Shown: positions 34,303 through 44,788 of the stretch, in pieces
How the letters are laid out: every line of letters starts with the position of its first letter
How positions within the stretch are numbered: the stretch's first letter is position 1
DNA from: Trema orientale
Taxonomy: Eukaryota > Streptophyta > Magnoliopsida > Rosales > Cannabaceae
Reading direction: 5' to 3'
NCBI GenBank assembly: GCA_002914845.1
Contig: JXTC01000008.1
Span: 590,891-654,890 of the forward strand
DNA length: 64,000 nucleotides
Notes under the pieces: model-generated
What the model was told of the DNA's origin: nothing
What the model saw: the letters and a program-made list of their open reading frames with translations, nothing else
The model's database searches: none
Position numbers and translations under genes: made by a program

Positions 34303-36466
34303 CGTCATGACCCAAACCCCGGGCCAGTGACAGAAGGGGAATTTCACTAGAATTGAAAATTCCTTAATTTTTTTTTTTAAAATCTAAAAAGTTTTGAATT
34401 TTTAAAATAGTCTAATTAAGAAAAATATTTGGAATCCTAACCAGTGAACTTATCCCACAGTTCGTAGTCACCAATAAATATAGACTGAATAATTATTATA
34501 AAAACTGAATTCAAATAGTTAATCAAGCATCATCATTCATACCTCAATATCAAGTACTAGTATGGCATATATAGTTTATAGACATATTCAAAGGTAGTAT
34601 ACTTGGTTCAAATGCTAGCATAATCTATTTATTTAACAAGACATAAACACAAGTCTTAAATCCACACTTCTAACATTATCAAGTTATGAATTACAAGTAA
34701 AAGATAGCCTCTTAATCCGCTTGTTGGTCACCAATGTCATACTAGACACCACCTGTGGAGAAAGTATGGGGGTGAGTGTAAGATACCGAGTAAGTCACTA
34801 AATCACCTTTTTGGGAAAACCTTTTTAAAATTCTCAAAACACCTGCATGGTTAATAGTTCTGGAAAGCATTTTATAAATTTTAAGCATTCAAAACATATA
34901 TAGAAAACCAATATAGGAAATCATACTAAAAACTAAAACTAGATATCAAGGTCAAAACATATTGAAAACCATGATAAAACAAGTATAATGCACATCACAT
35001 AAATCAATACATCACACGAGCTTTCATCCTCTCATCATGACTAGAGCAACTTATACTACATGTATTGAATGCTCCCTACCTGATATCTATCTCTAGAAAT
35101 CAGAGGGACACCTATGTGTTTAATCATACCAAGCCGGAGGGGTACCTAATGCCCATACCTGCCGAATGGAGATAGTCAGAAAACAAACTCTGCATAGGTT
35201 TATGGGCTCTCACCGAGGGGCGACTGTACTAGTCTGCCAACTACAATACTGTGATGCCTAAGATGACTCTGATGTATGATCCTATAAAATGTGCAATATG
35301 TGAAGTCTCAGACAACCATGTAGTGGTTTAAGCTTCTAGACATACTCTGATTTTCAAATAAAGATCCATTTTGTGCTCTAAAAATTTGGTAGTATACTGC
35401 CTATGATGTAATCAAGGACAAAAATAAAACTTGCACAAAATCACATGAGAAATATCTAGAGCGGTCTACAATATCTACAAATCCATAATTCACAAAAATA
35501 ATTATTCAAAATATTTAATTCAATTAAATCACAAAATTTTACTTTTTCACAGTATATTCTAATTTTTATGAAAAACAATAGAAAATCAGGCAATTGGATC
35601 TCCTACCTTGATTAGGTAGCGATATGATGCTATAGAGTGCGTTTGGCAATCGTTTAGAGGGTCGGAGGTCGTTTTCAAATCTTCGATCGCTTGCTTTGAA
35701 AATTTAATTTTTCAAAGAAGCTTCAGTTCGTGTTTCGGACCTCACCATTGAATTTCTAGCACCCAAAATAGCTAGGTTAGATATATAATTTGTCTAATTT
35801 GGACTCGGTCGAACCCGGGCCCATGACACACAAAATAAGATAAATTTGAGCCGTTCGATTTCATTTTTCATGCTTGCTACCGAACGTAGTCAATATATAT
35901 CTCATTTTTCACCATTTCATGCATACATCACAAATATGACGTCAATCTTATGATCTAACGGTCCGATCAAAAATTCAACGTTTGAAACTAAAATACTCAA
36001 ACTGTTCAACAATGGCAGAAATCAATCCGGGCAACTTCGAGTTAAGAGATATATACTATGTGATTCCTCTCGTCGAGACGAATTCGGGAAGCCCAAGCTT
36101 GTGGCCTGAAGTGGCCCGAATCGTCGCCAGAATTGAATTTTCTCTCAAGCAGTTTTTAGCTTCCTACCAGCGAACGGTGGCTCTGATGGTCTTGGCGCTT
36201 CTGTGGCTAGTTGGTCTGGGTGGCGCGCTTCCGATCTGCTGGTTAATGGTGGTCGACGATGAGCAGAGGAGCAGCGGCAGTGGTCTCTCAGTTGTCGACG
36301 TTAATGACTTCTCTGTTGTTTTTTTTTTTTTCGTTTCTGGCAAAGTGAGGGAGTGAACGAGAGGGAGAGAAGAGAGAGAGAAAGAGAAAAGTTTGAATTT
36401 TCAAAATAGGAGTGGGTCCCACAAAAAAAAATAAAATGTATAAAAAGAAGGGAAAGGGTTTTTACA
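34303..36466 (-). repeat. 5' LTR of gypsy element
   Basis: 2164 bp aligned with 25627-27791. The outer end reads GGGTTTTTACA, followed by the target duplication GTATT; the inner end CGTCATGACCC differs from the partner TGTCACGACCC by two changes. Inside, 35980-36360 is open on the plus strand because it is the GC-richer LTR leader, not because it is a gene. Confidence 0.92.
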
Positions 36467-36743
36467 GTATTATTTTGCAGAGTCCAAACTATAGGGTTTA
36501 ATTTGCAGAATACCCAAATCTTAGGAGACTTTTTGGCAGTTTACCCTTTTTCAAATTTTAATAAATTTTGCGCAAAGAAATAAATAATAATAGAAAAACT
36601 CAATAAGGCTAAAGTATTTTCTTTAGATAAGTTATTTCTTTATATTAGTTAATGCCCCAAAGTCTCTACAATAATTTACATATTTTTTGGTGTGATGAAA
36701 AATTAGTGTGCAAAATAGTTATTAATAATACTAGTGTCATACG

Positions 36744-38853
36744 TGTAAAATCTGGATTTCAAAAGGGTTGAAATGGACTTTTTAAGGCCCAATGGCATTG
36801 TTGTAATTTTAATTTTTCGGAATAAAAAACTCAAAATATTTGGATTTAAATATTGGGTGCTATAGTTACTCTTATTTTCTTATAAACCCTCCAAAACTCT
36901 CAAATTTTCACAAAGGGAGGCTTGGAAGAGAGAGAATAAGAGAAAAAAAGAGCCGATCTAGTCAACTCCACCGGTCGCTGACGAAGCTGCTGCTGCCAGT
37001 CCCGTGACATTACGCCGCTGGACGCCGCCGAAAAGCTCGCTTGAAATCCGGTTTTCTGGCCACTAGTGCGCCGTCCGTCGACACCGCCAACATGTGTGAG
37101 TTCCTCTCACCATCGCCGACCACCTATAAGTGGTTGCTCGATCAAATTTGTCTCTGGTAAGATTTTTTTTTTTACCACTTTTACTGCTTTTACCAACTTT
37201 ATAAAAAATGATATTTACATAATTATTTTGGCTAAGTAATTTATTTACCCGACATAGATATATGAGGTGAAAGAGGGTTCAAAATCATGAATAATTACGG
37301 TTGGTAGAAATAAAAATGGTATCCGAAAGTGCGGTAAATTTTAATTAGAAAAAGAGAACATTTTTCTAAATAATTACAAAAAGTGGCATTATTGTAATTT
37401 TTGGATTTTTGAGCTTAATTAATGCTCGGGACCTCAAAACTGAGTTCTGACTTCGAATTTGGACTCAGTGAGGTCGAGAGATGAATTTTGATATAAAATA
37501 TTACTATGTTTCGAAGTGGAACGAAAATTAGAATTTTGTGGCCCAAAATTGCATCATTTCGCATGCCATGGACCGTTCCTGTACCGAGACCTTTTTTTTG
37601 ACAAGGTATATATCTAACCTAGTATTTTTGGGTGCTCTGAATTCAATGGTGTCCTTCGTTTCTTTATTTAAGGCTCTGGTGGAAAAGTTATTTTTTCAAG
37701 TAGACATACTGGGAACCGAAAATTACTGTTCAAACACCCGAGTGACTAACGGGGGATACTTCGAGCGTCATTAGCCTGGTATTACTACCATATCGAGGTA
37801 AGGGTTTGATTACCTTATTTTATACCTTTTTTGATTTAAAATTGTATTAAATTTTATTTATGAAAAATCCTGATTTTAAGATGATTTACGAAATTACTGT
37901 AAACTGTTGGATTATACTTGGATTGGACTGTATGGATTATTATATATATTTTTACATTGTAATCATGGGGTAAAACAGCGGTGTGCTACCCATATACAGT
38001 AAATCCTAGAATAATGCCAATTTGAATTTTTAAAACATGATTTGATTATTGGATGCATGGTTGTGGTGAACTATTACATGTTGTATATAACATAGGATCA
38101 CACACTTGAGTTCCATTATAGCGTTGTGGTATTCTTAGATTACTGGCGAGTTGCTGCAATGCTAGATAAGAGACCAGGCCCCTGCATAGATTTTATCTGA
38201 TACACTTACGGGTAGTGTCAAGATACTGGGTACCTCTACTACAAAGGTATTATAGGACCATGATGGGAGGATGAGAGCTCAGTTATTTATCTGTTGATGT
38301 ATGATATGTATAATGATATAGTTTTGGATTTAGTTTTGAATATGTGAATATTCTGAATACCAATGATTTATAAACTTGATTTATAAATGGATTTAAAGGT
38401 ACTAATGATGCGTGATTGAGAAATTGTGTCCATCCAAAAGGTAATTGAATTCCTACTGGGCGTGTGAATCCTCATCCCTTACTTTTTTCCTCTCAGGTAG
38501 TGCTCAGTGTGATTTTGGAGATTCGAAAGCAGAGTAGTGAGGAGCTAGTTACCTTGCTGGATATTAGTAACTATGTAAAATAACTTTATTATTTATCTTG
38601 GCTTGTATTAAAAACTTAAGGGCCCGTTTCACGGACTCAATTTGTATAATTAGTATGCTGGATTGTGAAACTGCTGATAATAATGCTTGGTTTGTTTTTA
38701 ATAAATTTCATTAACAATCTATATATAATGGTGATCACAAAACTGTGGGAATTTTACTTTTAAAATTATTTTCATAAATTTTACAAAAACAACTTTTGAA
38801 TTTCCACTGTGAAATTTCTTTTTTACCATTGGGCCGGAGTTTGGGTCGTGACA
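36744..38853 (+). repeat. Probable solo LTR related to the gypsy/LARD LTRs
   Basis: 2110 bases from TGTAAAATCTGG to TTTGGGTCGTGACA, the same terminal words as the gypsy and LARD LTRs but in plus orientation. It has the same internal order: an AG-rich tract and GC-rich island (36925-37130), a segment like ACCATATCGAGGTAAGG (about 37789), and a GGATCACACA...GAGTTCC block (38095-38120). No internal domain follows. The flanking bases ATACG and ATATA match at three of five positions, so the insertion is old or the limits are slightly off. Confidence 0.7.
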
Positions 38854-39046
38854 ATATATATTTCAATTCATAAAGAAGCTTTATGTGATATAAAATTAAA
38901 GAGTGTAAACAGTATTTCAATTATTAATTCCACTCATTTTCTCTACTGATTTGGTAATATTGTTTTTCGTATATATTGCGCACATTTATGTTTATTTCTA
39001 AGGTGTAAAATCCCGTATAATATTCATGAACTTTGTACGTTTTAAA

Positions 39047-40403
39047 TGTTAGTTATTATTATAGCATGTGAGGTGATAGCCATAGATTTCAAAAAAAATA
39101 GAAACCTAAAATCACACAAACACATAACGCAGTGGAAACAACAAGATCGTACTCGTAAAATTAGAAAGAAAAAGATCTAACCTCTTGTAGACCGTTATCG
39201 ATGCCGACGGAAGAACGATGCGAGTTATCCTACTCCAAAGTCTTCCGGACTATGACCCGTATTCTATACCGTACTCGGTGCGTGGTCACCTTGTACGCTA
39301 CAAGAGAAATGATTAAAACCTGAAAATAAGAAATTAAAAACTAACACAATAACAAGAAAAATTTCTTGTCACTTAGCTTTTAATTGATCTGCTTGATTTT
39401 TCTTTCTGTCTAGAGAATTATGATCACTCAAAACTCTCAAGAAAAATTGTACGCTCTTATTTTTCTTGGAAAGTTATTTTTTTCTGGGTGCAGAGAAAAA
39501 TTCTCACTTTGAAATTTTACGTAACCTTTTTCTTCCGTACAAAAAATTCCTGGACATCTTTCTTTTAAAGTTATTTTTAATAGAAAAATATCTGTCCAGA
39601 TTCAATGTACTAGAACAATCCCTTATTAGTAGGATTGCTCTACACGTTTTTTTTTTTTTTTTGCCAGAGAGATTCTCTGCTAAAAACGTGTAACACCCTA
39701 TAAAGGTGTATTTTCAAATTTCATAATACTTTCCAATAATATTTAATTCCTAAGATAATTAGAAGTTAATTCAAATAAATATCTATCCTTTATTTATCCA
39801 GATTTCTTAATTCAAATCTAGAAATTAAATAAAAGATATTTATTTCCATTATCTTGATAGTTGCCAAATCAAATTGGCTAATATAAAATAATTCGTACAG
39901 ATTTTTACTGATAGTGGCTCCCACAATTGTGCCTTAAATTAATCGGCCCAATTGTAAATTCCAAATTCACTCTACTAAAAGATTGGAATTGCACTCCACT
40001 ATTAAATGGTATTTTTACGGATATTATCACACTAGTAATAATTAGCCCATGTCACATTGATATCTATATTTTAATTCTTTGTACCATATCATAATTAAAT
40101 TGACATCTCAACTGTCCAATCAATTTAATTATATTTTATTTCTTGACTCTTACTGGTTTTCTCTAATGATCATTTTCAACNNNNNNNNNNNNNNNNNNNN
40201 NNNNNNNNNNNNNNNNNNNNNNNNNNNNNNNNNNNNNNNNNNNNNNNNNNNNNNNACAAAGATACATATTATGTAATTAAATGGACTTTTATTCAATCAT
40301 ACATACGCAAAAGATATAATGAAAATATCTAATAAATTTTATTAATTTCAGAAAAAGTTTATTATATGATGGAATATGCTTTGGAGAGCATATGTTCCCA
40401 ACA
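39047..40403 (-). repeat. Solo LTR of a second copia family, contains assembly gap
   Basis: It begins TGTTAG and ends GCATATGTTCCCAACA, flanked by a perfect 5-base duplication TTAAA (39042-39046 and 40404-40408). The minus-strand start TGTTGGGAACATATGC and the segment GTAGCGTACAAGGTGACCAC (near 39283-39302) are familiar from plant copia LTRs. A run of 75 N is inside. Confidence 0.75.
40181..40255. other. Assembly gap (75 N)
   Basis: Unresolved bases inside the solo LTR. Any open frame drawn across it is meaningless. Confidence 0.99.
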
Positions 40404-40408
40404 TTAAA

Positions 40409-42459
40409 TTAGATCATTAACTTAATAACTTGTGCGTATATTATGTAAAAAAAATAAACTATTTTTATATAACTTTCAACTTAAAAATCAGATCCTAATT
40501 TTAGCCCCAAAGTAGAAGGTCCCAATCTTAAAAGATCATAATATAATTAAAACTGTATAATACATGACAACAAGTTATTAAAAAGTTCTCCTATGAATCA
40601 TTAACATAGAGTGAAAAGAAATCATAAAACATTACTTGGTTGTTTATAGTTGGCTAAAGAAGATGGCGATTTAATTAGGGAGTACGCTGAATTGGTCTAG
40701 ATAGCAGAAGCCGCTAAAAACTCTTAAATCTTTGTTTCTTGCAAGCTTTTTTGTAGTTTCTGATTTTTTTTATTAAAAAATAAAAAGTCCAAAATGAAAC
40801 CATTTGAAATATTGATTGTGCCTTTCGAATTTATGTGAAGTTACATTTAAAGTAAGTGTAACATAATAATATTCTCTAAAGTTTTGCTCCAAAAAAATGT
40901 ATTTAGAGTTAATTTTATTAAATTGTTTGGATTTCTGAGGATTTTTGTATTTTGTTTTTAACATTTGACTATATATGTGTGTATATATATATATATATTT
41001 ACTTGTCTTGTTGTAAATGATAGGGACAAAAAATATATTAACACCAAAAACTTAGACCAAATGATGTGACATCTATTTTAAGTACATCTTATATTAAAGG
41101 GACCATCCTATTAAATGTAAAGTATATAAAAATAATACCATAGTATTATTGGTGTAAATTTTTTATACATATTTTTGGTTTCCATAGTATTACTCTAACA
41201 ATAAACACAAGCTATAATTCTTTCTCAACTAGATGAAAGAGAAGGGTCAATCTTGAATTCGTAAGTGATATGTGGATCCACCCTTTTTCTTTTCTCGTTT
41301 ACAGCCTCAACATAGTGATGCCCATTAGCTGGGACACCTTCCAAAAGTTTCCCATTTCAGACTTTATGAATTTTAAGAGATATATCATATATGTGAGTGA
41401 CAAAGCGTACCCCACTCACGTGGTTCATATAATTAATACAAGTTGGCTTTATGTAAGGCTTTTTCATCGAGTAGTTCTGCAACACAAACGTGTCAAATAC
41501 AAATAACGTTGTTGAGTTTGTAAATAGTAAAATTCTAAGAATGATAGTTACACAAACTACATGCATGATTTTCAGCATTTTTCCTCCCAAAATTTGGCAC
41601 CGATCAATTGGAGTAGTGAGAAAATTAATAGATTGATTAGCTTTAATTTGGAAAAGAAAGAGGCCAATGTGGAGCAGCGAAAGGATTGTTTATAGAGAAT
41701 TGCAAATAATATCAGACGATTGCCAATTGGGTTTGGACCGTTTGGTGAAAGGTTTCGATTAATTAAAATAAGAAAATAAATGATAATATGAATAGTTGAA
41801 ATTATGAAAAATTCCTGGAAACAAAATTGTGTTGTATATCCTTCAGAAAAAAAAAAAAAAAACTGTTGTTGTATAATTATAGTTGCACAGCAGAGAACAA
41901 CGCACAATTGGAATTTTCAGACTAAATTTACGAGTATCAGATCATCAAAAATGAGAATCCGTACCTTAGACCACCTCCATTGTAAAGTTTATTACTAATA
42001 TGTTTAGTTGGCACAAAAAACAGTAAAAAATTAAATTTGACGCCAATTTTTAATTTGTTGACACTATAGAAGTGTCTGTCAATAATTATATTACTACATA
42101 ATCAATTTCGACACTATAGATGCTAAGTTTTTTAAAGGAAAAAATATTTTGAAAATATTTTTATTTGAAATCATGTTAAATTATAATTTTATTTATTAAA
42201 CATAAAAGTAATAATTTTTTAGTAAAATAAATGTACTGTTTTGACGTAATTTTTACAACTATTTTTTTTTTTTAAAATACGTAAACGAAAACATTCATTC
42301 ATTAAGAAAACAAAATCAATACAAATTTTTAATACATAAAAAAGTTCAGGTACTACAAAGATATGTAAGTGAAAACTAAATCCTAGTGCTCGCATGTAGA
42401 GATCTAAATTGAAGAAACCTCTTGGAGGAGGTGGAAGCGGGAAGGCAAAGCCAAGGATA
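40409..42459. other. Intergenic stretch
   Basis: AT-rich, no gene recognised. There is a TA run at 40983-41000, a near-palindrome AATAATACC/GTATTATT at about 41130-41152, and GACACTATAGAAGTGTC at 42058-42075 with a second GACACTATAGATG copy at 42110. This last motif is like the short inverted words common in CACTA elements, but the ends of such an element are not visible. Confidence 0.45.
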
Positions 42460-42464
42460 GTTTA

Positions 42465-44772
42465 TGTAAAAACCCATTTTTTTAAAAGGTATATTGGTCA
42501 TTTGACCTTTAAAAAAAATTAAATTATATATATACACATTTATGTCTCTCTCTTTCTCTTGTCCTCTCCCTCTCCCGACTCTATCTCTCTCGTTTTCGGC
42601 CGAACCAGGTGGAGGAGGAGCAGTCGCCGCCACGGCCACCGTCTAGCCAGCCCAGTCGCCAGCGAGCCCCTCCCACGCCCCCAGGAAGCCGTGCCGCCCA
42701 CCCCCGGTCACCGCCGAGAGCCACGTCGCCGGAAAACACCATCTTTGGCCATTTGGAAGTTTTTGTCACCGGCGCCATTTTGGACCATTTCAGGTCGCAT
42801 TCTTGGGCTCGTTGGGTTAGTCTCACCGAGAGGAACCTCAATGTATATATTTCACGATCCCATTTTGCCCGGATTAAAAGTTGTCATTTTTAGATGTTTT
42901 GAGTTTCGAATTTTAGTTTTTAATCCGACCGTTAGATTTTGTTTTTGTTGTCATTTTTGGAATGTACTCGGAAAATGAAAAAGTTTGATATATATATATT
43001 GACTATATTTGGTGACCGGCACAAAAATCAGTATCTAACAGCTTAGATTTTGTCTAGTTTTATGTGTCACCGGTCCGGTATCGGCCCGGACCCAAATTGG
43101 TCGAGTTATATGTCTAACTTAGTTATTTTAGATATTAGGAATTCAATGAAGAGGTCCGTTCACTGATTCGGAGCTTCATTATGAAGTTAATTTTTCTCAA
43201 GTGAGCGATCGAGGTCATGGAATTGGTTCTCGACCCTCCGAACGATCGTCCAATCGGCACCTTGAGCATCCAATATCGTGGTATTGCTATTCTAGTGAGG
43301 TAGGGATTCAGTTTCTTTTATTTTATATCATTTTTTATTAAAACTTACTTTCTGCAACACATGATGACAAACGTGACTTTGGGATTATTTTGGATATATG
43401 TGATAGGATTGAATTGTATTATATATACTGGATTGCTCTGGGATTTTCTGAGTACAGGTTATTTTTAGATATATTAAAATAGGGCCGTTATACTGCCCAT
43501 TTTTCTACAAAATTTAATTAACCATTTTATTAAAAACTAGAGCATTATTTGAACTTAAATTATTGCATGGTTGTTTTTACACATCAGTTCAGAGTACATG
43601 TGTCATAGGATCACACATGAGTCCCAGGTTAGCATTATAGGGTTTTCTATAGTGTGGCACTACGGCTCACTGACGGTGCAGAGTCTGTGAACCCACACGG
43701 GGTATTTCTTCTGATTACCTCCCCATTTGGTAGGCGTAGCCAATGCAGTTGCCCCTCCAGGTTTGGTAGGCGACACACGGGTATCTCCTCTGGTTATGGG
43801 CTAGGTATCAGGCAGGCTGTATGGGCCACGTAGTGCCAACACCCTGGTTTCCATTGATGAGAGGTGGTGAACTCATGGGTATAGGTAGATTTGTGTCATG
43901 TGTTTGTGGACTGATTAGTTTGAGATATATGTTTCTGTACATCTATATATATGTATGTGCATATGGACTATTGGTTTTGGATATCATGTTTTCATACCTA
44001 TATATATATAGTTATATGCATATACATATACGAACTATTAGCTTTGGAAATGGATATGTATAAGTGTGTACATATGGTTTTGCAAAAATCTGTTTTTGGA
44101 TTGAACTAACCATGCAAGAATTTTTTATCACTAAAAAAGTTTTTAAATGAGGTAACAGCTTTCCTACTGAGCTTTCGAGCTTACCCCTTCTATTTTTCTT
44201 CCTTTCAGGTGGTTGTTCATTCGAGTCAGTTATCTCGTTGTCTGGGCAAGTCGCTTGGCTTGCATTTACATCCTATTCCTCTTCGGTTGGTCCTTATAAC
44301 TTATTCCATTCTTTTCATTTCTAACTGTTTAGCCAAGTTTGTTGTTCATGCTAAGTGAATGTATGAGGATGTATTTACTACTATTTAAGGATTGGTGTAT
44401 AAATGAGACACTGTAGTTCTCAAGGAGCATATTTTTAAATTTTTAAGTACTTGGAAATTTTGACAAACTTTGTAATTTAAATCTCAGACATTCGGGTTCA
44501 AAATTTGAAAAATCTATTAAATCAACACTATATTTCTATTAAACCAAGATTTGTACAACTTAACTATGTTTTGCTGATATTAAATCGGTGTATCTATTTT
44601 TATATATTAAACTAAATATGGACCCTCTTTTATATAGAATTTCTAATGATTCAAGGACTAAAATGAAAATTTCAAGTACTTGGTTTTCTCTAAATTTTGT
44701 AAAATTCTTTATTTATCTTTATTTACACTCAAAATTACCAAAAGTCACGGCCTAAGATTTTGGGTTATGACA
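42465..44772 (+). repeat. 5' LTR of LARD copy 2
   Basis: 2308 bp from TGTAAAAACCC to GGGTTATGACA. TATA-like sequence at about 42526-42536 is followed by a CT-rich tract (42543-42597) and a GC-rich island (42600-42840), probably the promoter and transcribed leader. It matches 48563-50881 along its length, with scattered differences. Confidence 0.92.
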
Positions 44773-44776
44773 GAAA

Positions 44777-44788
44777 TGGTATCAAAGC
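44777..44788 (+). promoter_or_regulatory. Primer binding site of LARD copy 2
   Basis: TGGTATCAAAGC, four bases after the LTR, identical to the variant primer site of copy 1. Confidence 0.85.

Larger units (their letters stand above)
25627..36466 (-). mobile_element. Ty3/gypsy retrotransposon, probable chromovirus, decayed
   Basis: A 10.8-kb element with LTRs of 2165 and 2164 bp (25627-27791 and 34303-36466), 5-bp target duplication GTATT (25622-25626 and 36467-36471), initiator Met-tRNA primer site and polypurine tract. The minus strand encodes gag, protease, reverse transcriptase, RNase H and integrase in gypsy order, all broken by stops. The C-terminus (NREIPLVKIL, then EATWELETEM and YPHLF) resembles the chromodomain tail of plant chromoviruses of the Tekay/Del type. 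A 1.64-kb LTR-like sequence interrupts the integrase. Several catalytic residues are altered, so this copy cannot supply active enzymes. Confidence 0.93.
25336..36551. mobile_element. Fold-back (MITE-like) element split by the gypsy insertion
   Basis: The sequence from about 25336 (GGGTGAATTGTAAAAAAA) to 25626 and the sequence after the gypsy element (36467-36551, ending ...TTTACCC) are the two parts of one inverted repeat. Read in reverse complement, the right part gives GGGTAAACTGCCAAAAAG, then AATTAAACCCTATAGTTT, then GACTCTGCAAAATAATAC. This lines up with GTAGTTTAAACCTTAAAATTTAGACTCTACAAAATAATAC (25375-25414, joined only in the left arm). Removing the gypsy element and one GTATT copy leaves a foldback of about 375 bases. 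The superfamily is not determined. Confidence 0.75.

Noticed and set aside
35982..36356. 124-codon frame on the plus strand
   Set aside because: It is antisense to and inside the gypsy 5' LTR; the other LTR has a stop at the corresponding place.
40079..40276. Frame crossing the N run
   Set aside because: It depends on unknown bases in the assembly gap.
42559..42978. 139-codon open frame on the plus strand
   Set aside because: It lies wholly within the LARD LTR leader; the partner LTR does not keep this frame, so it is not a host gene.
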